Assembly: GCA_018881555.1 (NCBI GenBank)
Contig: JACAXG010000051.1
Coordinates: forward strand, 5,505,546 to 5,569,545
Direction: 5' to 3'
DNA length: 64,000 nt
Source: Amblyornis subalaris
Lineage: Eukaryota > Chordata > Aves > Passeriformes > Ptilonorhynchidae
The notes beneath the pieces are model-generated. The model was not told the DNA's origin, ran no database searches, and was given only the letters and a program-made list of their open reading frames with translations. A program made the translations under genes and the position numbers. Each line of letters begins with the position of its first letter. Positions within the stretch are counted from its first letter, which is position 1. Below are positions 1 to 14,038 of the stretch, piece by piece.

Positions 1-2288
1 TCTGTCTGCTAAGGATCAACACCAGTTTTGTTCAAGAACTTTGTCAATCATTTCATTCACTACCCTTTTTGAAAGGTGAATAATTTCAAGAAGACTGTAT
101 GTGAAAACAGTGGTCTCATGAAGTTTTTGGTTCAAGGAATATGCTCCTACCATGCAAACTCAGTATTTCAAGCTTTCAGACACATTTTCCCATTGTGAAA
201 TTGGCTTTTATCCAATTATTTCACAACTTGCTTAACTGACTGATTGAAGAGCTGACCTGTAATACCAAAAACTTAGTTCTTTTATGAGAAAAATATGTGT
301 TTTTTCTCTATTATTCATAAAACATTTTGTCTGAAAGACTTTCAGAAAAATTACTGTGGTGTTTTACTAGTTTCTTTTGGCCTTCTGCAACTTACTGATA
401 GTCCAGCTAGTCCAGCAAAGAAATTATATCATTCTTATGTGAATGCCAACATCCAAAAAGAAATTTCCAAGGTCATTCTAAAACTCATNGTGTCTGTAAA
501 TGTATCAAGATGGCGTATTTGGAAGGGTCAGCACAAATTAGGCATTGTGTTGCAAACTAATAGATGATGTTTAGTGAACAGGGTCTGTGAAAATTAAGGA
601 CCAAACCATTAGATTCTTACAAACTATTGTTTCTTACTGAACAGAAAGGGTTTCTTCCTCATAAATTATTGCTTAGTATAGTCTCATAGTGGCAGTCTAA
701 TCCATGTGTAGTCCTTTCACTTGCTTCCTACTGGGACAAAAAATAACAAAAATATTTATCACAAATATTAGGTCTGCCAAAGCTCACAGAATATGAATAC
801 TTCATGGGAAATTGGAAAATCCTGTTCATTATAAATGTGCAGTTTAAGACATTCAGTAATAGCTACTATCGCTATTAATATTGATCAGCTACTATAACTG
901 TTGATCAGCCTGGCTATTAATAATGCTTCTTCATATTTGGCAAGAAAAGGACAAAGGTCTCACAAAGAAAGGGGAACCAATGTAGTTAGCTCTTTAAATA
1001 TTTTCTATGAAGGCAATAATAGCAAAGGCTAAGAATGGCTGATACTCTTCTTAATAATGTGCAACTTGTTACTGTCTTTCAATGAAGAAGAGAACCAAAA
1101 GTGTTAAAACACAAAACCTATTCATTGGATGTTATTCAAAATCTGACTTGGATAACCTTACATGCTTGGAGGTATTTCCTCCTCAGCGATACCTCCAGCT
1201 TTGTAGATCTGACCGAAGTCCATTGAGTTTGGTGTCTTATATATGTCACTGACTAATCGCAGATATCTAGAAAAGCTGCAAGAATGTAAGCATATTTTCC
1301 AAGAGACACCTTCTTTCTTCTAGGTGTGTGTGTCTGAGAGACTTGCTAAGCCAGAGGTTTATCTTTCCTTTTAAAATGCTCTGAATGTATCTTCCTTTCT
1401 TTTTTTTTTTCTTTTGCTAATTTCCCTTTTGCTAGTCTAATTGCTTTCTTGTTGAAATGAATTCCACTGTTTATTTATACACTAGGTGAAAATATATCTC
1501 CTTTTGGTTTGGACTTACCAGCAGAATGAGAGTTTTGAGGAATGAAAACAAAGGAATGAAAAACAGGACAGAAGAACTTTTTCTTACCCCTGTGATGCTG
1601 TGGATCTCCTGCCTTCCCCCTCAGCATTCTCTTTTGCAGGCTAAAAAAATGAGTCTATTTAGGCTCCCTGTGCAGAAGCTATTTCCTACTTTCAGTCATC
1701 CTTATAATTCTTATTTATACATTTTCTGATAAGATAGCAGGTTTGAACTTGAATACAGAGTGCAGATTAGACAGTGAGCTTATGCAGGGTTTAATGACAA
1801 TCCTGTTTGTTTCCTCAAATAATTTTAAACATTCTATTGAGTTTTGACTCTCATGGTTTTATGAACAAATTACTCCAACACTCCAGCTACTTCACAATTG
1901 TTCTCCTGAGATCTAAAATATAGCATGGAACCCATTGCTATGTGTGCAAAATGCAGATGTGCTTGGGCACAACTGTACCTGTGCTAAAATGGAATTTCTC
2001 AGTATCACAAAGTCTTCCTGCAGCTCTTCACATAGCAAAAGCAAATGAAATTGCAGCTAAATTCAGTATCTATTCTGTCCATCACACAACTAAACAGCCA
2101 AATAAACTGGAAAAAGATTTAACAAATGCAGTAAACAGTCAGACCTCTTCCCTGCACTTTCTTTGATTACTAATTATGTATACAGGGGTCTGCCTCGGAA
2201 GCATTGAAATGGCAAAGTAATTGCTACAGTATCATTAAGAAGATCAGATTAAAAAGTAAATAATAAAATGCCGTTGCCAAGTAAGTAT

Positions 2289-2375
2289 GGAAGGAAGGGA
2301 AGGAGGGAGGGAAGGAAGGAAGGAAGGAAAGAAGGAAGGAAAGAAAGAAGGAAGGAAGGAAGGAAGGAAGGAAGA
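2289..2375. repeat. (GGAA)n / purine microsatellite
   Basis: About 87 bases of nearly pure purine on the + strand. They are built from GGAA units interrupted by GGGA, GGAG and AAGA variants, with the cleanest run towards the right-hand end. This is a simple tandem repeat, probably length-polymorphic, inside unique intron. GGAA tracts can bind ETS-family factors, but nothing else here suggests a regulatory role. Confidence 0.95.
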
Positions 2376-5300
2376 TAGAATCATTGTACATGTTGGAAAT
2401 TCAGCTAATGTTACAGTTGATCTGATGTGATGTCGCTGGTGAAGATATGCCAGCTTGTATCAACTGAAAATCCAAGGAGTGTGACTCAAAGGCAGTTGGG
2501 TTAAAGAGGGCATAAGATAAATAACTTAGATAAATTAAAGATATTTAATAATAAACCTGTTTGTTGAAGACTTTTTTTTTAGGAATAGCACCAAAAGGAG
2601 ATTTGGGAAGTGCATGTGGGGGTGTCANATTTTCTTCAAGTACTGTAATTGTAATGTGGTTATACTTTTATATGTGATCATTGATGTTCTCTTTGCTGGC
2701 TCTAGTTGTCTAAATAGCCTACAGAATAAACACTTTATAAATGTAAACATGGGAAAATACCTGTTATGTCAAATCACAAGAATCACAAATAATATTTGCT
2801 TAATTTTGTAATAATTTTATTTATAATAAATGTGTTCTTTCAGGGTCAGATTTTGTTTATAAACTATACAATGCTGTGAATCTTAAATTTGTTTTCAAAG
2901 TACACTAATACTTCAGATTTTTTTCTTTGAAATTGTAAGAACGTTGTTTGTACGGGCTGGATGACTGCAGCTCATGACCATACCTTGACTTACACAGCTT
3001 CAAGTATAGGTTACAATGACACAAAGAAGATGTTATGGTTGCGGAATTATAGCTGAAGCATTAAACAACATTTTGCTGTCTGTCCTGCAAGTCACTGCAG
3101 ACAATTTAATTTTAGAATTCTGCCACAAGAGCCATATTTTCAGTGTTTTTCANATACACAGGATCATGTTCATCCCTGAATAAGGAAAGTTGTGGATAAA
3201 AGGGTGAACTGGCAGTCAGGTGTGCTAAGGGCATGACAGAAGTGAGCACTTTCAGAATTCCAAGAGTAAATCATGCAGCTGTAGTTTAATAACTAGTACA
3301 CTGCTCATTGAATTAATNATTTATAGTTACTTGTATAAAAACTGTGGAGGTGGTAAGGCTTTTTATTCTTAGGGACAAGAATCTTCTTAAACTAGTCAGA
3401 GCTTGTTTTATGGTAACTCCTAATTGACTATTCCCCTCAGCTAACATAAACATGTTGTTTTCAAACCACTGCTATTTTCTCTGTCTTTTTATATTTTGTA
3501 ACAGAAATGTGCCTGTCAGGTGAGATGTAAGACAGCATGACGTAATGCAGGCTGATGTAACATGAGTGAAATCTAACATTTTAGATTCTTATCCTGCTCT
3601 TGTTGAGGGCCATGTGCAGTCTCCCAAAAGGGATGTGCACTTCTGTTGAGCCATTCCAATAGTTTTCCGCTTGGATTTTCATCTCCTGGAAGCAAGATAG
3701 ATATGTAAATTATTNGAGTCTGTATTTACAAAGTGGATTCTTTTGTCATTGAGGTCTGTGGATTCCTTGGCATTGACTTCAGTGGGTGTATGGTCACACC
3801 TCTGGACACTTCAGTAGTCAGATACACTATGCTAATGTTCAGAAAGGCTAGGATCTCAGGCTCAACACCTTCCACCACTCATCACCCCCATACCTCAGCT
3901 GTTTTATTTAAAGTCAGGTCGCTTGATTATCACAAACATCAAAGCCAATAATTTTAGGCCTAAAGAAAGGACACATAATGTTGTATTTGTATCTTGTCTA
4001 GAATACTGTTTGCATTAGAATACTTTTGGAGCCATAAGGATATCTCCTGTGACTGGTAAATTAAAAATATTCTAGAGAATCTCCATATCATTTTGTGGAA
4101 GCAGTGAGTATGAACATTAGAATAGCTCACAGGTCTGAGAGCAATTCTGCGCTACAGACACAGCCCTGACATGGCAGATCAGCCTACATTTCACCCACCC
4201 TGGCACAACCAGCTTTAGCAGTGCCAACATGAATATCATCTACTTGCTGTGCTGCTTCTGGCTCTCCATTTCCTGTCAGTCACACGGGTTCCTGAGGATG
4301 AGTCAGTGATGCAGACAGACTTTTTCTTTTGTACATTATTTCACATAAAATGAACATAATAAGGTATTGCTTTTAATATTCCTGCAAAGAGTAGATCTCT
4401 TCTGTGTATTTCAATTATGCCTTAATCAAGGATTAAAAATCCCTTTGAGCAATCGAGTTCAGGACTAGTCCCTGAGATAGTGCTTGTGTGTTGTACAGGC
4501 AGTACAGGCAGTATGTGAGGGCACAGGCAGGATGAAAAGGCCTGAAATAAGTTCAGTTTCTTCAATTTCATGTGGTTTGCCTTCCATAAATAATTGAATA
4601 TTTGGATGATGTTTTCAATTTACTATTTCAAAACAGAATCCACCATAATTCCATGAGNAACTATTGTGTGGTATATAGGTGAAATCATTTAAGTATGTAA
4701 TATCATAAACATCCTCTTGCATCTTTATAGTTCCAATTTGTACTATCATCTAAGTTTCTTAATTTATTTGAATTCAACTTTTATTTCTGTAGCATATCTG
4801 AATCATGTGTATGGGCTGAAGGTGTTTAATTAGTGAATAGACATACTATATATACACTTTATAAAGTGTTATTCTAATCAACTGTACCTTAAAGCTAATG
4901 CTGATTGCATTTTTCTCACAGTTCACATTACTTGCTATTATTTACAAATATAAATAATTGCTTGAGATTTACACAGTGGAAAACATAACACTGAAATGTT
5001 CAATTTCATATGGGAGAAATAAAACTAGATCTTATGATGATACAGAAAAATATGTTATTCCTTATTCATTTTTCCAGTATGAGCTGGGGGCANCAAATCA
5101 GAGTGGAAGCATTTTGGCACCATTTTGAATTCATTACTCCCAAAGGATCTGGAGTAATGCTGAATCAGACCCATAGTTACTCATTCAATTGTGTGTGTTA
5201 TTGATGCTCCAAGATGATGGTTAACTACTCCATTCTGACCATAGCTGTGCATAACTACTGACATCATGACTCAGGCACAGCAGCTGCATCACCCTCCACG

Positions 5301-8053
5301 CCNTCCCATTGCCCCATTAAAATAAGAAATTACTTTAATACTGTGCAAACATATCAGTAAGATACAAAACATAAGGTACTAAATTTCCTGTGGTTAAGAT
5401 TATTAGAACACATAATTTCAGTTCCGTTCATGAATGTCTCACACAGCTCTANTTTGATTTTGTAATGTCGAGGCAATGTGTGTCTGTTGCATCATTCCAA
5501 CTCTGGTAATGTTAATGAATGTCATAGATTGTATACGTTTTATGTGTGTAAATTTGTTTTATTCCTNCACGTGTTGTCCCTTTACCTATGTTTTGATTAT
5601 ATTTAACTTTTCTAATACTGCAATACTGTTTGCTATGTTACATTGTTAATTTTTTATTCTTTTTTCTTACATATGNATTGCATAGTATTGCAAATATTCT
5701 GTTTTATATAAAATTCACATCTAAATCGGAAGCAGAATTATGTGCATGGAAATAATGCACCTGTCCAGAAGAATGTTTCATGATTTCTTGCAATAGATCC
5801 ATAAATTACCATTTTTAATGTTATAGATAAAATTCTTCCTGCAAAATGTGCTTTTATTAACAAAGGTGATGGTTTTAACACTAAACCCTACTGTAATGTC
5901 ATCTGATCTTTCTAAATTAAATTCTAAAAATAACTCTTCCGTCTTTGAAAATTAAACTTCTCTAATGACTTTTGAAAAATTTATTGTCACTCATTCATTT
6001 TGCTCAAGTTATGACTTAGCAATTTAATTTGGAAGATAGTATTTGTCCTTCTCAGTTGATGTCTGTTGACTCCACTCTGTTTTAAATGCAAAGAAAAGAT
6101 GAATTAAAGTACCAGAGATGAACAAATATGAAACCTTTTCTGGACCGGTTGTATGGTCCCACAATGGAAAAGAAATGCTGGAAAGCCTGGTGAATAAGAG
6201 AAGTGAGGCAAAAAGTAATAACTGTCAGGGAAAAAAAGGTAGTTAACGCAGATCATGCTCATCAGTTACAGTGAGACAAATGGATTTTTCCCAGTCTTCA
6301 GAACTGGGCTTTTTGACAATATGTTCTTTAGTAGCAGTTTAAAACCAAACTGCTTGAGCTGTGGTACACTTCTCAGCCTTATGGTGTGCGCATCCGGTGA
6401 CAAAGATGATAATGAGAAAACCTGCTGTAAGATCCTGACATGTGAGCAAGGCTGCCAGTGAAGTGGTCTGTGAGAGTGGCATCAATAAAAGGCATCAATA
6501 AAAATTGAAAGTCAAATTGACAATGCTGAAGTGGCCAGATTTGATGCAAACAATTATCCTGTATGTTGCAAGAGTATGGCAGAAGTAAAGAAGTCCTCAG
6601 AGTAGTTTGCCTACAGTTGAGTTGCTCCTATTCCTGTGAAGCTCAGAAGAGAATTTTATTGTTTGAGTATTTCAGAAACAATGAAATCAGCACTTTCCTT
6701 CTATTTACCTGAGCTAGACAAGGCTCTCTCATTCTACCAGCTGTTGCTAAGCAACTGTAACAGTAATAGTGATGTTTACCTAAAGCCTCAATTTATTTTA
6801 CTTTATCTTTGAAAAGTAAAAAAATAAAATCCAACCTGTCCTCAGTGGTCTCCATCTGCACAATGAGTTTGCATCTATGAAGAATAGCCTTTTTTTAAAG
6901 GGTACTAAATCTGCCTTTAGCTCAGGATTTTAAAATATAGGATCTTACTCTCTGTAAAAGAACTTTTTCAATACCACCTTCTACATATTTCAAGTCTGGT
7001 ATGTGACTTGCATTGCTTTCCTCTCTTTTTGATGCATTTCGTTTTCTTCATTTTGATGAATCTTAAGAACAATTGAAGTAAATTCAAAGGAAGAAAGAAG
7101 AGAATACAAAGATCTTTGCTTTACTGGGATAAAATAATTATTTTTGAAGGAAAAGGGATAAACCAACTTCATATAATCTAGTCACTTTTAATTAAAAGCT
7201 TATTTCTTTGTCAGAAGGAAGCACTGCCAAGCTGTAGCCTTGAGAGAGAGATTATGGTCTTATTTTTTTTGCCTCTACTAACCAGTGGCACTGAATTGAT
7301 AGTGTTATAGACTGGATTTTTTTTTAAGCATTAAAAGCCTTTTTTTTAAAAAAGTGTTTCCTGCAGAGAGACATATTTTCCTGCATTTTATTTCCATTAA
7401 CTTCTGTGAATACTGATTTATTGGTCTTTTTGGACAATCCAGTATTGAAAAGAGAACATGAAATATCCTTTTCTCAATTTGTAATGGCAGCGTAATCCAG
7501 CTGATGTATGTGTTCCAGCGTAGAGAACTTCATTAAAATAAAAACTTTCACATACCAGCAATTAAGATGTTTTGCTCTGGTACACAGCAAAGCTACTATT
7601 ATGGCAGAATTTGTTTCAGTATTTGTTGTTGAATAGTAGTATTAATCTTTAACCTTTAGGACAATTTAATTTCCACTGAGTGCTGGATAAAGACTTAAAT
7701 ACACATAGGAAACAGTGCACAAAGCTATTGCCTGACTCTCAGAGTACTAATCTGAAACTTTAAAAACACTAGCTTTTCTGTTTCATCAGTACAATCAATG
7801 AATATATATCCTGTGGCTAGAAGGTCTGACTTTAAAATGTTTTATAGACTGATGAAGTTCCAGTCACCTTGTGAATGTCTACATCAGAATTTAAGGTTAT
7901 TACATGCATTTAAGCATCTCATGTGAGATGAACTCCATGAAGGTCTAAGGGTGGTCACAGCCAAAACTTGCAGGGTTTGAATAGATCTGTGTTTGAAGGA
8001 AATCCATCTAAATTTTGCAATTTAGCTGCTATTTTTTCTCTATTTTTAGCTTT
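2376..8053. other. Unique AT-rich intron, no gene seen
   Basis: No exon-like, RNA-like or transposon-like sequence could be supported here. Reading frames are at most about 70 codons and have no domain character. The interval contains scattered single n bases and a small 13-bp tandem duplication (GGCATCAATAAAA twice, 6478-6503). Old, diverged repeats or conserved non-coding elements could be present and would not be visible by eye. Confidence 0.6.
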
Positions 8054-8620
8054 AGTGCCAAGCTACAGAATATTTAATGATTCAGAGGCAATTGATAGTG
8101 TTTGGAAGGGTTGAATCTGGCAGCCAACAGAGGTGAGGCTGCCCCATGTCTTTCCCAGATGCAGGCAGTGACAAGGCTGAGCAGCTTTTCCCAGTAGATA
8201 CAGGCATACAGAGCATGAGAATACACCATGTACACATGTACACAGCCGACTGCATGGATTAACAGAGTCAGACACACTCACACTCGCATGAGCTCAGGCA
8301 CAACCAGTGGCCTCACTTGGTTTCCCNTCCCTGGCCTGCGGCAGTTGTGTTCTTCCCACCTACAGAGCTGACCACAGTTTTCCTGGGCTGCAGTAGTCAC
8401 CCAGCCCAGGAACTTGCCCTTGAAGAAACCTTCCTGTGTTCTTCTCCATGTCCCCTGCTCACAACCTCCTCTGTCCAGACGTTCACCAGCACCTACACAC
8501 TCACTCTCACACCCACGCTGGCTCCCAATGCTGCACTGCAGCCAGATGGGCTCTGGCCCTGGTCCCACCTGGGGCTGGCATGCGTTGTCACTCACTAGGG
8601 TCTCCTAGCTTATTGGCCCC
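8054..8620. other. Anonymous GC-richer segment, possible old mobile element
   Basis: Between AT-rich flanks, this segment of about 560 bp is clearly richer in G and C. It holds overlapping open frames on both strands (105 codons on the minus strand at 8278-8595, 93 on the plus strand at 8317-8598). Stop codons are rare here because of composition, and neither translation shows a recognisable domain or a plausible start context. CpG dinucleotides are sparse, so it is not a CpG island. The sharp compositional edges suggest an inserted element such as an old LTR or a processed sequence, but I cannot name a family. Confidence 0.4.
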
Positions 8621-9189
8621 CAGATTTATTAATTATTTCAAATAATTTTGAAACAATTTCTCACTGAGTCTCTTGAAATAAACTATTTTTGCCTGGGTCT
8701 TGCAAAAACATAATAAGTAAATTTGCACTATTCTCATTTCACATTGCGCTGGGACTGTGTTGAGTATGTTTAAATACCTGAAGTACTGAAGGTCTGTGGC
8801 GCCAGTTCTCCCTGACATGGGAAGGCAATGGCAGGCACAGCAAGCAGACTCTGGTGTGGGGCAGGTGCCCGCTTTGTGAGATCTCTGTGCCAGGGCATGC
8901 TCCAGGTATGCCAGTAAAGATCGTGGCTTGCAGTTGTGAATAAATCTTCAGTGATACTTAAATTAAAAGGATCTCAGTACTTTCTGATTTGATTAGGTCC
9001 TTGGAAAGCGCCTTCTAATGGTGTTGTGAGGTTTTTTTATTGATTTTTAAAGGACACTTGAAGTAGCTACACACTACTTAAAAGAGTCCTCAAAGAATAG
9101 TGCCTTTGCTTCTCTGGCCATTTGACATTTCCGTTCTTGATTGAAGTTACTTTAGGAAATAACAGTTTTACTGGGTAGTAAAACAGTCA

Positions 9190-11850
9190 GAAGATGGCTT
9201 GAGGATATACTAATGAGGAAGAAGTGATGAAGGCCCAGTGCATAGCACAGCCAACTGATGGCAGGGGCTGCAGAAGCCTGCAGGTCTCAGCAGGGGTGGG
9301 AAGTACTGAGAAATATCTCAACAGAGGAGAAATTAAAAAGGGAGCCCATGAAAACACAGGAGAAGGGAAAAAGGGGTGGTTGAAACAAGGCGTGCAAGCC
9401 ACCTGTTCGTATCTTACAGCTCTCTACTGCTCCACCGTCTCAAGTGATGGCAACAACAATTTAAATCTGTAATTATCTGTTGTAGTTCAACAGGAAATTT
9501 TTTTAGTTCTATGTTTATATAACACTTCTTTTCACTTTCAGGAACATTTGTTTTTTATCCTTTTGTTAAAAGTCGTTTATGAAACTGTTTCTGTCATGAG
9601 CTTTGCTGCTNGAAGTCATTTAAATTGTGGCTAACACCTATTGCAGAACAAAGTTCTGCAATTGTGCACATACTTGAGTTAAAGGAGTCAAAATTGCAGG
9701 CATGAGATGCTCTGGGGATGTGAGAGGTGTNTGTCTGAATTTGCTCTGTGGGAGAGAGGATTTAAAATCTATGAAGGCTCTAACCATCAACTCATAATTA
9801 AGGCCTCACAAATAAGAATAGGAGAGAGATGATGGGATTCATCCTGCCATATATACAAAGAAAGTGGTCAATGTTTTTTTGTGCCAGAGGGAGATAATCC
9901 CAAGGTAAGGTGAGTGAAAACAGGGGTATCAGTGAGGTCCCAGTAAAATTTAGGGGCTGCTGGGCCCTTTCTGAAGGTTTTTCTGGAAATAAAATATTAG
10001 TGTCCAAGAGCATTGCAGGCCAACATTGTAAAACTAAAAATTACTCCTCTTTTGAACACAGCTGGAACAAGTACCCTGCAAGACAGTCTTGCTGGGCCAA
10101 TAGGTACTAAGAACATAAAAACAAGATTAAAGAAGACAGCAAAAAACATATATGCTTTGTAATTCCCATGCCTGAACTGTTCTCTGTGGAAGATTCCTCA
10201 ATGCCTCTGTTTAAAATTGAAAATTTGGTAGAACAGGTTATGGAACAAATAGACAAAACAAACAGTAATGTCACAAGTACCATGTGTTTAAAAGACAATC
10301 TAGGAAAAAAATTGCTGCACAGCNAATGTAATCTCCCTCTTCAATTCACCTTAGTTGTCCATATTTAAAATGGACCGAGGGGCATTAAGGTGTAAAAGAT
10401 GAAACACCTGAAATTTATGTTAGGAAACCATATTAAACAAAAAAAATCGATTGACAAATGGTTAAATATGACATATGGAATAAAAAGTTTAAAATGGTAT
10501 GCTTTTCAAACCTATTGGAGTTCTCTGAATGAGTCAGCCTGAATGTGGATAAAGGTCATCAGAATTCCAAAAGACATTGAAAAAGTCTCCCCAGTAACAA
10601 CTGTAAAGGCAATAAATTACGACATAAGAAAGTTGTACATTGATGAAGGGTTGGATAAAAGTTGCGCCTCGGATAGGAGAAAATGGATATTTTTTACAAT
10701 GGAAGGAGTCACCATGGCATTTCAAAGAGATCTGTGTTGGCATCTGTGTTCAGCAATGAGTGATCTGCAAAAGATGGTAACCAATGAAGTGACCGTCATG
10801 ATAGGAAGTGATGAGTTAATGAAGGTGAGGACCAATTGTGAAGAATTACAAATAATAGTCTTATGTGACAAATTAAGGGGGTGTTGAAGTAGTTGATAAA
10901 ATTCAGAGTAGACGAATGTGATGTGATATGACGTATATAGTTACAAACTGTAGAAAATCTAATAAATTATATTTGTCCTTGTAAAATGACAGGCTCTTGC
11001 CTTACTGTAGTTCCAGAGAAAAGGAATCTTATTTATAATTCACAGTCATATAAAATGTCAAGCTACTGCTTAACTTAGCAAAAGAAGATATGAAATTAGT
11101 GGGAGAAGAGAAAAGGGATTAAAATTATCACTGTGTAAATGATGTATATACATTTTGAATATTACAAGAAGTTTTGGTATCTCTGTTCCATGGAGTGTAG
11201 AACACAGCATCAAAATGGTCATAGAAAGGTGATAAAATGGATTATGTGCAAAGAACAGCTGTGTGAAGTGGAAATTTTGAACTTGAAAAAAAAAGAAGCT
11301 GGAACATGATAAAGGTCAATAAGATGCTAAATGGCGTAGAAAGTGTAGGTAAAGATCATCTCTATGTTCTCTTCTCATACAAAAACTTACTGGGGCATCA
11401 AATGAACCTACAGATGGTCTGCTGAACAAACACAAAAAGGGGGGTTTTGTGTTTTAGAATTCCCTCTACAATCCAATGAAGACCCTATAAGTTAGTATAG
11501 ACTTAGTGGATGGCTAGGGGAGTTCATGGAAAAGAANTCTATCAAGGGCTATTGAACAGAAAGACAAGGGTACTAGAATGTCTTCCTTTTAGGAAATCCC
11601 TGAGATGCAGCTCATGAACGGGAAGGAAGATTTTTGTTGAAGTCCTCCCTCCTTTGACTTGCTATTGGAGAAAAGGTACTGAGCTGAATGAGCCTTTGAT
11701 CTGGCTGAGAGCAGCCATTCTTACTTATTAAACTTACTAATACAACATGCTCGTATTAGAAACTATTTCAAAGAATGAGGAAGATCCGATCTTGCTAGAC
11801 ATATCTTCTCAGCTTCTGTAGCTGCAGAACGGAAGATACTACTTACAATC
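9190..11850 (+). other. Purine-rich (A-rich) segment of unknown origin
   Basis: The + strand is noticeably rich in A and G across this interval, most clearly from about 10.1 to 11.4 kb. It carries short same-strand open frames, for example 82 codons at 9224-9472, 66 at 9910-10110, 66 at 10168-10368 and 114 at 10543-10887. None shows a motif I recognise, and the 114-codon frame is preceded immediately by an in-frame stop. Strand-biased A-richness with broken frames is typical of decayed retroelement interiors, but it can also arise by chance in AT-rich intron. No function is assigned. Confidence 0.3.
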
Positions 11851-12095
11851 TTAAGAATAATTTGGTGACTTCATTTTCATTATCACAATTGATCAAAATA
11901 TCTTTATCATCACTGACTTTACTAGAGTTAGTTTTGATGCATTTTATAGGTTGCTTTTTCAAAATACATCTTGCAAAAATTCATAACTATGTAGATATGT
12001 ATATGTATACATATACATTAGTCTTCCATAGACTACTTTATGAATTCCAAGAAGTGTTCCTTCTTGCTGTTTCTTGTAGAAACATTTGAAACTTG

Positions 12096-12115
12096 AAACA
12101 AACAAACAAACAAAA
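12096..12115. repeat. (AAAC)n microsatellite
   Basis: Four to five tandem CAAA units in unique intron. It is a simple repeat with no nearby transposon body that would identify it as a retroposon tail. Confidence 0.85.
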
Positions 12116-13940
12116 AGAAATAAATTAATATGGTAAAGAGAGATGGAAGTGTGTATAGGGGAAGGATGTGATAAATAAACATAAAGGCACAGGAAAATAA
12201 AAACCAAATTTTTTAAGGATTTCCTGTTTGTATTTTGTGAGGTTTATCTAAAATCTTATGGCAAAGCAGTACTAAAATTATACTGATTCTTAGTGATTCT
12301 ACCACCCATTTGACACCAGTATTTAAGGCAAAATTGCATTGTTTTGTTTTCTTTATTGGCTTTCACTTAGGGATCACAACTGAGAAATGTTGAGCCTGAG
12401 CAGGTGCAATAGGACTGGTACAAGATATGCAAAGTAACTTTCAAAAATAAAATAATGCTATAGTCAGTTTAAATATTTTTCAACTACAAGCCAAGAGCAT
12501 CAGTTTTCTTAAATTACACTTTTTATATCATAAGGTTAAAATGGCTGTCCAGAAATGTCTTCTTACAGACAACATTTGCCAGAAAAATAATAATAGCAGT
12601 ATAGTTTATACTCATATAAACAATGATGTGATATCATACAAATAATGTTTTGGCAATCTAATATACCTTTAGTATAAAAATAATTCAGTGTACTCATAAT
12701 GTACTCAATCAGTGACTGCACATCTTGTGAAAAATGGCAGTATTTATTTTATTATTTGATGCAAAGGCCAAAGCTAAAGTGAAATATAGGAGTAGACCTT
12801 TTTGGGATGTATTCAGTGATATTCAGTCTATGTTCAGCTCAGCAGAACTACTTAATCTCTGCTGATTTTCTTTTAATATTTTCCTCTTTATATGTTTATT
12901 TTCTTTGTTGGCTCTTTCTTCTCTTAAAACACACATAAGAAACAAAATATTCTTAGTTAATCTCATCNGTATAATCTTGTTGGTCTGTGGTGTCTCTGCA
13001 GTCAGAAACTGCATTATTTCTTGTGGNATACTGAATGCTCAACTCTTATCTAATTTGCTGCTACCTGTCACCATAAGTCTCTTTGTTCCTGTTCTCCAAG
13101 AATATACTCCAACTGAATTTCTCTNAAGTGATTTGATGCTGAATTTACTCCTTGGAAGTTGTAACATTTAGCAGTTCTGAAGCTTTTAGACTAATATATT
13201 TTAGACAAAATAGGTGTTCTACAGACAGCAGCTGGCCCTTTTTTTTCTACATTCTGCGCTGGTAACACACTTGTGTCTTAACTAAGAAGGGACAGACTTA
13301 GAAGATGTGTTTTCCAGGCTGGTATAGCTCTTAAAATCTCTTTGATTATTGCTTAGTTCAGAAGCAAAATCCTCCTTGCAATTGTCCATCTGCAGCAAAG
13401 AGTTTGCTGGGAGTTAACTGTGCATTNAATTTCTTCTAGGATTTTTACTGGGGTTTTTACTGAACACTATATAAGTACATATTTATATATGCATATAAAA
13501 TTAGGAACAAACCTAAACAGCATTTCACAGTGTTTGTTTTTCTTTATTATTCATCTTTGCCTTGAGTTTTCTTGGGTACAAAGTGAATCGGCAGTATGTG
13601 TATGAATAGTTTCAGAACTGGAGGAATATATGTACAGGCGAACAAAAGCAAAGTGGAGAAAGAAAGGTCTCTGGGCTGTAAGAAATTCTTAAATTAAACA
13701 GTAGTAAAACACTTTTTTGCCTTATTTCTCATTAGAGTTCATTTATTATCCAAAATAATAATGCACAATAACCTGTATCTACAGATAGGAGTACAAAACA
13801 CCTTTTGGAGTAAAACTGGGAACAATCACTAAGTTACAAAACCTTCTGCAAGTAGGTAGCAAGCGTCTGTGTAAGGAAACTGATGAGTTATGGCCATGTG
13901 GGGGCTGTGAGGGTTCACTTACTCCTGCAGCAATATGGGG

Positions 13941-14038
13941 TTTAAAAATAAAAGTTAATAAATTTGTATTATAAACTGTATAACTATAGAACTATAAAGT
14001 TAATAAAGTTTTAAAATAAAGGTTAATAAAGTTTTACT
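13941..14038. repeat. AT-rich degenerate tandem repeat around AAAGTTAATAAA
   Basis: The word GTTAATAAA recurs at least four times within about 100 bases, separated by short AT-rich spacers, so the stretch is a decayed tandem array. It supplies many AATAAA-like hexamers, but there is no gene end here. Confidence 0.6.

Noticed and set aside
8278..8598. Overlapping frames of 93-105 codons on both strands
   Set aside because: GC-richer composition explains the lack of stops, and both translations look like low-complexity chance peptides.
10543..10887. 114-codon open frame as a possible novel gene
   Set aside because: An in-frame stop sits directly before the ATG, and no promoter, splice structure or recognisable motif is seen. 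It is kept only as part of the purine-rich segment finding.
13941..14038. Clustered AATAAA-like hexamers as a gene 3' end
   Set aside because: They belong to an AT-rich tandem repeat inside an intron, with no upstream coding sequence.
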